From Lumnitzera littorea (taxonomy: Eukaryota > Streptophyta > Magnoliopsida > Myrtales > Combretaceae), in the NCBI GenBank assembly GCA_024138015.1, contig JAMXBB010000008.1, positions 42,038,353 to 42,102,352 on the forward strand: DNA of 64,000 nt, read 5' to 3'. A program made the translations under genes and the position numbers. Of this stretch, positions 36,553 to 47,329 are shown in pieces (within the stretch, counting starts at the first letter, position 1; each line of letters starts with the position of its first letter). Below the pieces are notes generated by a model. That model had not been told where the DNA came from. It ran no database searches and saw only the letters and a list, made by a program, of their open reading frames with translations.

Positions 36553-36573
36553 TCCCTAGTAGAGTCGCCAAAC
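36553..36573 (-). other. Primer-binding site region of element E
   Basis: On the - strand TTTGGCGACTCTACTAGGGA follows the LTR end, the same type as in element D. Confidence 0.7.
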
Positions 36574-38337
36574 TATCGAGCCTGACTTTTCAGTTTCCTA
36601 TTTGAAATTAATTTCTTATTTCTTGATTAATACTAAACCTTAACCCATTTAATATTAATCATCGACTAAAGAAATTGAGAAATTGAGAAATTCCGGTTTT
36701 TTATTGAAAATAATTTTTGGAGTCGCCACCCGACCGAAGTTGGGAAAAGAAGAAGAAACCGTAACCAATTGAGTAGATTAATTATGATTTAACTATCGGT
36801 TTTGATTTCAAATTTAACGAAGAACCAAAGGGTTTCGAATTCGGGGGCTAACCTATTAAACCCTAACGGGTACCACTATTTATTTACCGAAATTAGGATT
36901 ATTTTTCTAATTATAATATTTTAAAAATAAATAAAATCAAAAGTAAAAAAAAACGCTAAGTTTCTACATATTTTATCGTCGCCCCGAAAGTACCTACGTA
37001 GCCGCTAGCCGAGATCAGACGATCGTAGTTCTTTCAAAAAAATCTTTAGTGTGTTGATTGATTTTAATTTTGAAAACCGACCGAGTTCACGTTATTCTCA
37101 ATTTAGTTTTTTAAAGAAAACTCTAAAAGAGCCTTAATTCACTAAGTCTTTTATTCTTATTTTATGAAAACTCTCTAAAAGTCAATTTTTTTAAAACGGG
37201 ATTTCTATTTCTTATTTTTATTTATTTACAAAATAAATTTTTCTAAGTGAGAAAATCCTAAAGTCATAATGCTAAAAATATACCTAAGCATATAAATACA
37301 TACACATACATGTATTTACCTATCATGTCATAAACTTAACTAAATAACTAAAGGAATTATAATGATAAATAAAGAGACAAATAAATAAATAAAATAAAAT
37401 AATCAAAACCGAACCTGACTTGGGTTGATCAGTGAAGTGTTGGTGTTGGTTTGTCGAGCATAAAGACGTGATGGTCAGTGCTGAATCGTGTGCTGTGATG
37501 CTGTTGTACAGAACGTACTGCTGTTCGCCTGGTGTTACTGTCCACCTTGTGTTGCTGCTGCCCGTCTGGTGTCGCTATTCTGTTCGCTGATGTCCATCTG
37601 GTGTCGCTGTTTTGTTCGCTGATGTCTGCTGCGCTGCTGTTCTGTCCGCTGCGCTGCTGTCTTCGCTGCCATCCGCTGTGCTGCTGTTCTTTCTGTTAGA
37701 GGGTCGACTTGGCATAGGCGGTATGTTGTTAGTTTCTATAAGGGCTCCTGTTCTATTTCTTTTTTCTGACTACGTGAAGTGCTTATATAGTCTAACCAAA
37801 TCATATCATATTATATGTAATTATATCTGATTCGTTAATTAAATTAGATTTAAATTTAATTCAAATCTGATTTAACTAATAATGATATGATTTGATTAGA
37901 TATGAATCTGATTTTCGTCTCGCTTCTGCAAAGTTAGAAAAATAAAGACATAGGTGCCTGTTGAGACTCGAACCCGTAACCTCCAACTAAATCCACCCAA
38001 GTACTTTGCTACTTATCCGTTAGGCTGTTGGTCTGTGTCTTGATATTCATTACAATTAAATTATATTTAAACTATCTGAATCCCTAAAGTAAAATTTTTA
38101 ACTAAACTAAAATTAAAATTAACACTAAAAATAATTATTCCTAATATAAATTACTTCCTAAAAATCTACGAAATTTTTATAATTTTTCCTTTTCTTATTT
38201 TTTTGGTATTTTCATTATTTGTTAATATCTTTTATCTTTTATTAATTTTTTTGTTTTTTTGATTTTTTTTTTAATTAGGACCCTTTTTGTAAAAATAAAA
38301 ATTAGGACTTCAGAGGGGCAAAAATTAGGTGTTTACA
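36574..38337 (-). repeat. 5' LTR of element E
   Basis: 1764 bp from TATCGAGCCT (+ strand; TG mutated to TA) to GGTGTTTACA at 38337. It holds the run GGGGGCTAACCTATTAAACC near 36850, shared with the LTR at 42460-44057. A tRNA-like block is at 37945-38040. Confidence 0.8.
37495..37692. repeat. CTG-rich short tandem repeats in the LTR of element E
   Basis: ~32-bp units (TGGTGTCGCT..TGTTCGCTGATGTC) followed by shorter GCTGCTGTTCTGTCC-type units. An open frame here is an artefact of the repeats. Confidence 0.7.
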
Positions 38338-39250
38338 ATGGTTAACCTCTTCTTTATCTCCTCAAAACTCTTCTGCTTTTTCTTCTTGCACCTGAATTCA
38401 ATGTTCTTTTTGGATAGCTCACTAAGTGGGGCCATAATAGTACTGAAGTTCTCTATGTGTTGATGATAGAATGATACCAAGCCATGGAAACTTCTCATGT
38501 CGATGGAACAAGTTGGCACAGGCCACTTGTAATTGCTTTCACCTTCTCCTCATCTACTTGTATACCACCTCTACTTACGATGAACCTTAGAAAGATTACT
38601 TTAGGTTGGCAAGAATCGCACTTCTTCAAGTTTGCATAAGGCTTTTTGGTTTGGAGTTTTGAAAAAAACATCTCAAAGATGCTCACAATGAGTCTATAAG
38701 TTGGGGCTATATACAAGAATATCATCAAAATAAACAACAACAAATTTTCTTATTAGTTCTCTAAGCACATGGTTTAGTAGATTTATAAATGTGCTCGGTG
38801 CATTTGAAAAACTGAATGGCATAACTAACCACTCATACAACCTATGTCAAGTCTTGAATGCAGTCTTCCATTTGTCATCTTCCCTCATTCTAATTTGATG
38901 GTATCTTAACTCAAGATCAATCTTCGAAAATATCTTCACTCCATGCAATTCATTGAACATGTCATCAAGCTTAGGTATGGGATACATGTACTTGATGGTG
39001 ATATGGTTGATAACTTAGTTGTCTACGTACATTCTCTACATACTATCCTTCTTTGGTACCAATAGAGCAGGCACAACACATAGGCTTAAGGATTCTCGCA
39101 CATAACCTCTTTTCATTAATTCATCAACCTACCTCTATAGTTTAGTAGCCTGTCTAAGGTATAGCTTATATGCAAGCCTGTTTAACAATGTAGCTTCAGG
39201 CTATAGACCTACAGCCTATTCAATCCCTTTGCTCAGAGGCAAACCTTCTA
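38338..39250 (-). pseudogene. Reverse transcriptase of element C
   Basis: On the - strand: MKRGYVRESLS near 39120, ITIKYMYPIPKLDDM near 38980, IFSKIDLELRYHQI near 38920, LYEWLVMPFSFSNAPS near 38820 and VVVYFDDILVYSP near 38735, with the catalytic YFDD intact. The thumb (38325-38519: SFHGLVSFYHQHIENFSTI) is cut at 38338 by element E. RNase H is absent from both sides of the insertion. Stops occur at several Q and W codons. Confidence 0.85.
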
Positions 39251-40060
39251 GCAGCTTGTTAGGGAACAAGTTATTAAGCTCCTTCAGTAGGTTATTCACC
39301 TTAGCAAGCAATTCAATTTTCATGGTCTTTAACTCAAGTAATCTCCACACCAATAGCAAGGTCGACTCTTCTTGTTTTATCTCTCTAAACAGCTCGGCAC
39401 ATGTCATTACTAAGGTTACCTTCTTCAAGGCTCAAATAAGCTGAGCCTACATCATCTTGACTTGCTTGACAGACAGGAGACTCAATTTCACCTTTCTTCC
39501 CTCGTGCTTAAAAGAACAAGTATTCCTCTTTCCATCATGTACCACATGCCTATCAAACATCTATGATCTCCCCAAAAGTATATGTGAAGCACTCATGGGT
39601 AACACATCACAGAGAAATTAGTCTTGATACTTACCAATGCAAATTAGCATGGTCAATTGTTTCATCACTTGGAAGGCTCCATTGTCACTAAGCTAGTGTA
39701 GTTTGTAAGGCTTGGAGTGGGGTTTGGTCAGTAGTTTCAACTGTTGGACCAAGAAAGAAAATGCCCTATATGTGTAGCTTCCACTATTAACTATAAGAGC
39801 TCAGAACATCCCATTGACCTTGCATCTAATGTGGAACAAGTTCTTGCACTGTTCGTCGTCCAGCATAGCACTCACGCTCATTACTCATCTCAACATTATA
39901 GTTGTAGGTATAAAGTTACCCTCTTCACTATAGATAATCTCGTCCTCCTTGGACTGATTAGCTTATCTAGATTCCTTCTGTTCTTCAACCTCTTCATCAG
40001 TATTATCAACCTTAATGTTCACCATCTCACCCTTTATCACCATCACTCATTTGTTTGGAC
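39251..40060 (-). pseudogene. Protease region of element C
   Basis: Frames on the - strand keep HIRCKVNGMF near 39830, a VNSGSYT active-site region near 39800 where Asp has become Asn, SHILLGRS, stop, MFDRHVVHDGK near 39560, and the open linker 39216-39428. The active-site change and stops make it inactive. Confidence 0.65.
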
Positions 40061-41176
40061 ATTATGTTGCCATGTGACCAAATCCTTAGCACTTAAAGCA
40101 GTTGATCTCATTAGTCTTCCTTCTTGAGCTTTGCCCTTTCTCAAACTTCCTCAAGGGTTCCTTCTTCTTAACTCTAAGAACTGGAACTGGTCAGATTTCA
40201 CTGAACTTACCTTATTCTGATCGCACAAATTTGCTCGAAATAAGTTGCTAGGGGTAGTCCAACTCATTAGAGCTCAAAGTCTAGTCATTCAACGTCATTC
40301 AATTCTTTGAGCAGCTCGTATTACCTCATCTAATAACCTAATGTCCCTTGTTTCTAAGATATCTCTAATCTCATACTTTAGTCCTCTAATAAACCTAGAG
40401 ATAGTCCTGTCTTCTAGTTCAATAACTTCATAGTGAATCATCAACATTTGGAACTCCTTTACATAGGCATCAACACTCGATCCTCCTTATCTTAATTCTT
40501 GTAATCTTTTGAAAGCATCCTGTAGATAGTAGCTCGGAATGAACCTTCTCTTTATCACTCTCTTCATTTCTTCTCAATCTCTGATTTCTCTCTTCATCCC
40601 TCCTTCATGTAGCTTGTAGATTTTTCCACTATAAGGTAGCATACTTTGAGAATTCTAAGATAGCAAGCCTCACTTTGACATTATCAAGAACTTCATGACA
40701 CTCAAATTAGTTTTTTATCTTATCTACCCAGTCAAGATAATCCTCAACGTCGCCACTAACAGTAAAACTTGGAATCTGTAACCTCAGTCCTTCGACTCTA
40801 TGAGCTGGAATGTTCCTCTCCTTGAGTTCATAGTACTCTTCTTCTTCATCATCTATCTCCTCACCCTCTTGTTCTATCTCTTCCAATGTAAGTTTTCATC
40901 GAGCAACTCTATCTACTCCTCTAACTCAAGGTGGTCGAACTAGGAAATTGGCTCAACTAGGTCACCATTGCCTTTCTCAGGTAGTTCATTTGCTTAGCCT
41001 CGATATAGGTCATTTTAAGCTAGCTACCTATCCTCATTTATGGCAGTCATCAGGTCGATAAACCTATCCAATCATTCATCTACAGAATGGGGCATGAAAT
41101 TCCTTTGTTGACCATGGCCATTATGAGCACCGCTCTCTTGGTTACCTAAGTTTCCATGAACACTAGAATCTGACAT
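40061..41176 (-). pseudogene. Gag of element C
   Basis: Begins at an ATG at 41176 (MSDSSVHGNLGN..). The knuckle near 40065-40105 reads CFKC, stop, GFGHMATQC: all four zinc ligands are kept but Q is a stop. Capsid pieces (about 40250-40800) are broken by many stops. Confidence 0.7.
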
Positions 41177-41493
41177 TGTCAATTACTTTAATATACTAAC
41201 AATGGAACCTCACTTCAAACAATCAACATAACACTTACTAACCAACAACTACCACAACAATAGCAATATTAACCAACACAACGATAAACCAACTAAACAC
41301 ACATGTTCTGTTTTGTGAACACAAAATTGGGGAAAACAAAGCACTTAATTTCTTCCATATAGAACGCCTATCCAACACTTACTACAACAACACACAACTT
41401 CCTCAACACTTCTCAAACCTCTACCTATTAACTTAATGAACAACACACTATAACAAGTCATTCAAAGCACCAAAAACTTACTCGAACATAACC

Positions 41494-41510
41494 AAACTTT
41501 AATACCAAGA
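41494..41510 (-). other. Primer-binding site of element C (iMet type)
   Basis: On the - strand TCTTGGTATTAAAGTTTGG directly follows the LTR and matches TTGGTATCAGAGC. Confidence 0.75.
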
Positions 41511-42459
41511 TGATATGGACCACTAGGAAGGGTGTACATAGCTATTGATATCATGCGAACCAGAGTGTAGGTTCGAACCTTAAGACGATTTGAAAGATAA
41601 ATGAGAGTCAAAGATTAAGCAAGGGTCTTTTCATCTAGCAACGATGGATACAACGCACCAATGCCTCATATGAGCTCAAGTCACACTTGATATGACACAT
41701 AAGTATAGTTAGAGGTCATTCACTACTAGTCTGTACTTAAATGGCCTAGATAAGAGTAAAGAGGTCGCAAGCAAGTAAGTAGGGGGATACTTATCTCAAA
41801 AAAGGATAAAATTATGTATTCTGATGTCTAATGATATTATGGTTACTACAAATTACAAGTATTTATATGGCCTAATTAAAGCAAGTCTTAGGTTATTACA
41901 AATGACAAAAAAGATTCCTACTAGAAAAGGAAAAATACATGTGTACAAGGGCTATTTAGTAATCAACATAAAAGGGATATCCGTTTGCAAGGACAATATG
42001 AATGTCAAGAAATAGGATAAGTGTTTGCTTCTTAGTGTAGTGGCTTAAATGGTACTATATATCTAGCAAAGCTGGTTAGGTTAGCAACTCAACAGATTGG
42101 CAATTTAGAAGAGTGAGGTTGGGGAAATGCTGGCTTGGCAAGTGGTTACCCTTTTACTCGACAATGGTTGGTCATCATTGAAGTAAGGTAGCTTGACTTC
42201 AGTCATCTACCTACTAGGCAATAGGTGGGTTCATTATTCGGCCTTGGATTTGCTTAGCAACAAGAGATCGACTTAACTACAAGTCAGCAGCTTCAAAGTA
42301 CTCCAAGATGAGATAAAGAGAGATCAGAATGGAACTGCTCAATAGGTCGGGTGGAGAAGGTGTTGCTCTTCAAGGTTTAACTCCCCTAGGATAGTTCGGT
42401 AAACCAAGTTGGCAAATTCTCGAGCTCGGGAGTGAGTGGTCGGTCTTTAATCCCTATTA
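41511..42459 (-). repeat. 5' LTR of element C
   Basis: Pair of 10868-11817. Left end TGATATGG, right end CCCTATTA (terminal CA mutated). Confidence 0.85.
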
Positions 42460-44057
42460 CGACTAAGTATAAGACTTAGTTCAAAATAGGGTTAAGCCTT
42501 GATTATGAGCCTAAGCTTATGTGTGCTGGTACAAAAGCACCCACTTTATAGTTTCACTAAGGTGTGTAGTCACGTACCCAACACTTAACCTAGAGCCCCT
42601 CTCACCCAATTCTCTTCCTTTCCCCAATGATTTCCAATATCTTTCCCTTATTTTTCCCAGCTTAGTCTCCTAAGTTCAAGGCATTTTATGTTCCCTTTTA
42701 CTTCGCAATTTCACTTAATCAAGAGTGAAATCACAAAGTACACTTGGGATACTATGGTTTGAACTTAAAAAATTGCCTTAGTTCATTCATTTAATGAGTC
42801 AAAAATTCATTTAAAGATTGATAAAAACTTAATGACATAACTAAGGACCTTAGTCAATGAAAGCCTGATTCATGCGCCATTGAAGGTTTTTGAAGCTACC
42901 ATTGAAGCATTTTGGCAAGAAAAAACATTCAGATGGTAGTTTTGACTAGCAATTTACTAATATTTCCATTCAAATGAGAAATCAAAGCTTGGTCATAACC
43001 TTCTTAATTCCTTCAAACTCATGGAGATTGGAGTTCTTCCATGTTTAATTCTTACTCAAACAATATAAATAGAGGCCTAAGGGTTCATTTTCATCATCAA
43101 TTCTCACTCCTAATCTCTCTTTGCTTTAATGTTGTATTCTATTATAAAAAAAAAATCCAAAAAAAAAGAAAGAAAAAAAAAAGGAGAGGAAAAGGAAAAA
43201 AAAAAAAGTGAAGAAAGGAAGCTCTTTTTATTTTTTTATCTTTTTTGCTTCGGTCAATAATAATAAAAAGTAAAATAATAATAATAATATTAATAATAAT
43301 AAGAGTTTATCACTGAGAAAAATCCATTTCACAAATAAATAAAGTAAATAAATCTTTTTCAAATTTGGAACTTCGTTTAGACTTTTTCCAAAAAAATAAA
43401 TACAAGAGAAAATTTTTATGACCATTTTAGAAATTTTCCTTAAATGAAAAGTAAAATGACTAAGAAATCTAAACTTGGCCAATTTTTAAAATTAAAATAA
43501 TCCCACAAATTAAAGTTTTATGAATGAACTACGAAAAGTTTGATTACATAAGTACCTATAGATAATTACAAGGTAACTTAAAATAGGGAATTTTTTTTTA
43601 TTTTCCCTTTTGCAAATAAATTTATTTTCTTATTTACTTCTTAGTTTTGTAAATAGAATTAATTTTTTGTAATTGAAAATTAAAGTTCATCTTTAATATT
43701 AAAAAGGTTTATTTTGAAAAATAAAGGTAATCTTGGAAGGTTAAGGTAGTACTCATTTAGGTTTTAATAGGTTAGCCCCCATACTTAAGATATTTGGTTT
43801 GCTCAAAAATCAGTTTTTTTTTTTTTTTCCAAAAATGATTTTCATATAGATTGATAGCTAAGTTAGAATTGATCCACCTAATTAGTGTTAACTTAACTTT
43901 TTTCCAACTTTTGTCAGGTGATGACTTTGAAATTTTTATTTTCTCAAGAAAAACTATATTTTTTTTTTAATTCTTAATTAAGAGTTTATATCGAATGAGT
44001 GTAGGGTTTAATATAAATTAGATTAAGGAAAAAAAAATCGAAAATCTAAGCTCAACA
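42460..44057 (+). repeat. Tat-type LTR, probably solo or truncated, in opposite orientation
   Basis: The reverse complement of 43700-44057 matches the LTR of element E (GGGGGCTAACCTATTAAA.CC, a GACAAAAGTTGGAAAA block and the terminus related to GTCAGGCTCGATA). The right end is near 44057 (AAGCTCAACA). TATAAATA at 43064-43071 followed by AGAGGCCTAAGGG fits an LTR promoter on the + strand. The left end could not be fixed. 43140-43240 is purine-rich low-complexity DNA. Confidence 0.6.
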
Positions 44058-44138
44058 CCTACTTTCTCAAAGTTACAATCAAATATTACTCTCACAAATG
44101 ATTACAAAATAGAAGAGAAAAATGTAATTCTTCTAATT

Positions 44139-44444
44139 TTAGTTTAGAGAAAACAATAGATTAATCAGTTTCAAAAGTAATTGGAAGAATTGTATGTTGT
44201 TCTTTTTCATTTCTTCTTCTATTTGAATTCTTTTGTTATTTATAAATTCCTTTCCAACGTTCAAATAATGATTTTTTGCGAATAATCCAATGAACGTTGC
44301 AGACATTGGATAAAGTTGGTTCAAGAAATTTTTGTAAATCTCTTCATCCTTATCTTTAAATCTAGTTTGAATTCGAAGTCTATTGATTTTTGCTTTGCAA
44401 TTTAGTACTTCTTGTTTAAATTTATATCTATCCATTTTGATCAT
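44139..44444 (-). CDS. Unidentified 101-residue open frame
   Basis: Intact frame from an ATG, Lys/Asn/Ile-rich and predicted to be largely helical (MDRYKFKQEVLNCKAKINRL..). I recognise no family. It lies at the left edge of the caulimovirid copy in opposite orientation and has its composition, so it may be an inverted viral fragment. It may also be chance in AT-rich DNA. No promoter is seen. Confidence 0.25.
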   Translation of the reverse strand: MIKMDRYKFKQEVLNCKAKINRLRIQTRFKDKDEEIYKNFLNQLYPMSATFIGLFAKNHYLNVGKEFINNKRIQIEEEMKKNNIQFFQLLLKLINLLFSLN

Positions 44445-44639
44445 TCAAAGAAGAAAATGTTGAGGGAAGTTATTTGTGTTAATCCCCGATGACATTATTT
44501 CTTCTTTACCTAAATATAATCAACTAGTAAAATTAAGCCTTCCAAATAAATTAATCTGAATTTCTCTTGTTAGCAACAGTTTAGAAACTTTTACTTGACC
44601 TTCTAAACTGACAAACTACAATTTTAGAAATCGCCAAGA

Positions 44640-45610
44640 GAAATGTCTATTCTATTATAGCTTAAATAGTCTTTCCTTCTAGATCTAGTTTAAAATTTAA
44701 AAAGCCTAACAATATAAAACTTAATGAAGTAGAAGGCATAATAGTAGACAATTTGTAAGCAACAACCGATCTATGACCAAAGCTTAGAAGCATAAATGCT
44801 TTAGTATACTATTTTAATCAAAATAGAAAACCTAGTAGATATGATTATTATGTTGCATATAATAGTAAATAAAATGAAATTTATAAATCTTAGAATAAAA
44901 TCTAAAGAATAACCAAAGATTTTCCAAATCCATCATTGAAAGGATTTGTAACATTAGAAAGTACTTTTAATTTTGGTAGATGGCATATATGACATATAGT
45001 TAAACAAATTGCATCATCATCATCATCACATATATAAAGAGAAGCTAGTTGTGAATATAAAACTCTTTAGCAATAAAGATATCCTCTAGTTAATAATATA
45101 GAAAGTTATTCTCACATGGTTAGAAAAAATATTATGCATTCATTACAATTTTATAAGCATTGTGAAGTAAATATGAAAATAATAGCAAATCTAAATGAAA
45201 AAGTCTAAGCTAAGGAAGAAATGAATAATGAATTAGTACAAGCATGTAGACCATTTAATGAAAGATTACTAGAAACTTAGAAAAGAATTGGTTTCTTTAA
45301 AGCAAACAAAAAAAGTGTAAATATAGGAATAAAAGAAAATAAATATGTCATAAAGGAAAAACATAAAATTATGATACAGTCTTTTAGAAAAAGAATTTTT
45401 CATTTAGACAGGTTATTGGAATATTATGGAAATGTTTATAGACCCTTATAAAGGACTGGTGAAATTTTTCAAAGTAGAATGTTTCTCAAACCAAATGAAT
45501 TTATATCCAATCTTCCTCTTGAATCAAGAGATCTAGTTAAGAAATATTTTTTAGAAAATTTTTACAAGAAAATGCTAAGTTCAAAACCTTTTAGAAAAAA
45601 TATATTATTC
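44640..45610 (+). pseudogene. Viroplasmin-like (inclusion body/TAV) ORF of the caulimovirid copy
   Basis: One reading frame, broken by about ten stops, can be followed for about 320 codons. Around 44830-44965 it has YDYYVAYNSK, then IYKS and KDFPNPSLKGFVTLES with stops between. This matches the viroplasmin pattern (YYVVFNGK..GIYxSW..KGFxxxEEA) found in caulimovirus ORF VI proteins and in RNase H1 leaders. The C-terminal part (SFRKRIFHLDRLLEYYGN, LPLESRDLVKKYFLENF) is well kept but not recognised. In caulimoviruses this protein aids polycistronic translation and forms inclusion bodies. It lies upstream of the viral promoter, i.e. at the 3' end of the circular genome map. Confidence 0.5.
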
Positions 45611-45647
45611 TAAAAAAAGAATAATGTAAGTAATTGTTACAAAGAGA

Positions 45648-45935
45648 ATGATATTTGGAAAAAATGGAGGATGTCAGTTTACATTTTATGTAACCGATAT
45701 TTTCTTACCAAGTATTTCTCCTCAAAAAATTTCAAAAACTATAGGGTATACTATTCAAGAATTAAAAGATTATGGGATGATAAAGAAAATTATATTTGAA
45801 ATTGATAATCCATACATAGTTTGTCAAAGTAGAAAGCTTCAAATTGTAATTTTTAAATATAGGAGAAATCTAGAAAGGGTTAGTGCTATAGATTTGAATT
45901 TATTTCTACACCACCAGAACCAAGCCAGTTGTTAA
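45648..45935 (+). CDS. Unidentified 95-residue open frame in the caulimovirid copy
   Basis: Intact from an ATG (MIFGKNGGCQFTFYVTDIF..). It follows the viroplasmin-like frame and may be its frameshifted continuation or a separate small viral ORF. I do not recognise the family. Stops appear after 45935, although coding-like sequence continues to about 46030. Confidence 0.35.
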   Translation: MIFGKNGGCQFTFYVTDIFLPSISPQKISKTIGYTIQELKDYGMIKKIIFEIDNPYIVCQSRKLQIVIFKYRRNLERVSAIDLNLFLHHQNQASC

Positions 45936-46555
45936 TAATACCAAGTAGGCACCATATATGTATTAGTAAACATAATATAACTAATAGGATAGAAGATATA
46001 GATGATGAAAATCCCAATTCATATTGAATAAATCCTTTTGTTAAATAATTTCAAAAACATAAAACTTATATTTTTTATAAACACTTTTACTTTAATGAAA
46101 AAACATAAAAGTTATATTTATTTTTACTTTTATTCTTACCAAAAAAACTTCCATTTCTAAAATTTGTACCTAAATACCTAGAATTTTTCCCATAAAAGAA
46201 AGAAAGAAAACTAGGCATTGGGAGAAATTTGAAGATAAAAAAGTACCGTACTTCTAGTAAGATAATGAAGATTACCATACTCTTGTGAACGTAAAAGATT
46301 TTAAGCCATGGGAATCTTCTTTCTTAAAACGCATGTGGTAGATAAAGATCTATCAGGAATAAAAGGACAATAATATGTAGACTTTTCATCTTTTATTAGT
46401 TTAACTTTTTATCCTTTGTTAGCTAATAGTACAATTATTTGTATAATCATTATCATCTTTATTAGAAAAAGGACAATAAGTGTAAAGTTTATTTATACTG
46501 TCTTTTAGTATCCAATGCAAAGGTATGCCTTGTTCATTGAAAATTCTGCAAATAT

Positions 46556-46563
46556 TATAAATA
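46556..46563 (+). promoter_or_regulatory. TATA box of the caulimovirid promoter
   Basis: TATAAATA sits between the last 3' ORF and the leader, the position of the single full-length-transcript promoter in these viruses. Confidence 0.6.
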
Positions 46564-46618
46564 GTCATATAACCTCACAAGTAATGGACATGCACACATT
46601 GTATAAGAGTTTTCTTGC

Positions 46619-46624
46619 AATAAA
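46619..46624 (+). terminator. Poly(A) signal downstream of the viral TATA box
   Basis: AATAAA lies about 56 bases after the TATA box. In caulimovirids the signal lies a short way after the start site so that the terminally redundant genomic RNA is made. The spacing fits. Confidence 0.5.
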
Positions 46625-46639
46625 AGCTCTCTTTTCATA

Positions 46640-47269
46640 CTCTCCCTTTCTCCCTCTCTAAAACATTTTTTAGGGGGTTAAGGAAAATCTCAAATGAATA
46701 AATAGCTAATGGAGAAATTCTAAACACCAAAAACATTTTCTTTTCTTCCTTCATCATCTCAAGTATGCTCATAAGTATTCTCCCTATCAAAACAAGATGA
46801 TTTTCTTTTCTTCCTTCATCATCCTTTGTATGCTCTAGAGTCACCTCATTCTAAGGATCTTCTCCATCCAAGAAATCTTCAAAATATAAGTATCCTAATA
46901 AATGAAGTACTTGCTTAGGCCAGGATTGAGTAATGTATAGGTTATCTAGGGGAAGTAAGTGAGGGATAGAGTTAAAAAAGATAAATAGAATGCCTCTAAG
47001 ATGCTCTATAGGGTTACAATAGTTATAACCTAACTGCTTTCCTTAAAAAAACACACACTCTAAGATAACAATGATTGTAACCTAACCACTCTCTTAAGGA
47101 GTCTAAAAATGTCTAGAATTATCTTGGCATAAAGTGAAAATTCTGAGTAAGAGAATACAATATTAGTTATTCTAGAAAGACACGCTTTCTTATTTTTGTC
47201 ATCAGCATTCACAAGCATTAACCCCTTTGCTTATCAAGTTAAAGAGCAAAGGGGTGCCCCTATCCTCTT
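46640..47269 (+). other. Leader of the caulimovirid genomic RNA
   Basis: No ORF. It has a 64-bp direct repeat (TTCTTTTCTTCCTTCATCATC at about 46738 and 46802), the inverted pair GGTTACAAT (47012-47020) and ATTGTAACC (47074-47082), and the hairpin listed next. Long structured leaders are typical of the family. Confidence 0.5.
47222..47254 (+). other. Hairpin just before the viral primer site
   Basis: CCCCTTTGCT (47222-47231) pairs perfectly with AGCAAAGGGG (47245-47254), leaving a 13-base loop. It ends 15 bases before the tRNA-Met site. Confidence 0.75.
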
Positions 47270-47283
47270 TTGTATCAAAGCAA
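47270..47283 (+). other. tRNA-Met primer-binding site of the caulimovirid copy
   Basis: TTGTATCAAAGCAA matches the caulimovirid minus-strand primer site TGGTATCAGAGCAA with two changes. It marks nucleotide 1 of the conventional genome map. Confidence 0.65.
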
Positions 47284-47329
47284 CAGTTTATTAAGTCAGG
47301 TTTTATCATTTATTTTATAATTGTAGTTT

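Larger units (their letters stand above)
29584..38337 (-). mobile_element. Element E: Ogre/Tat-type element lacking integrase and 3' LTR
   Basis: On the - strand: 5' LTR (38337 to 36574), primer site, ORF1, gag, protease, RT and RNase H, ending abruptly at 29584. It is better preserved than D (intact YVDD, 337-residue open gag-protease stretch). It is a different subfamily from D, since its LTR resembles D only at the ends. It inserted into the RT thumb codons of element C at 38337/38338. Confidence 0.85.
10868..42459 (-). mobile_element. Element C: chromovirus-like gypsy element split by 25.6 kb of nested insertions
   Basis: Two closely similar LTRs, 10868-11817 (3') and 41511-42459 (5'), share long stretches such as GATTCCTACTAGAAAAGGAAAAATAC. 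Next to the right LTR are an iMet-type primer site, gag, protease and RT (41510 down to 38338). Next to the left LTR is integrase (12740 down to 11818). The interior 12741-38337 belongs to elements D, E and F. RNase H is missing at the joint. Possible one-mismatch target duplication: GACCA at 10863-10867 and GACTA at 42461-42465, if one base slipped at the right end. Confidence 0.8.

Noticed and set aside
37612..37830. 72-residue frame with a hydrophobic stretch resembling a signal peptide
   Set aside because: Produced by CTG-type repeats in the LTR of element E.
37945..38040. tRNA gene
   Set aside because: Only the T-loop-like box is convincing; acceptor and T stems do not pair.
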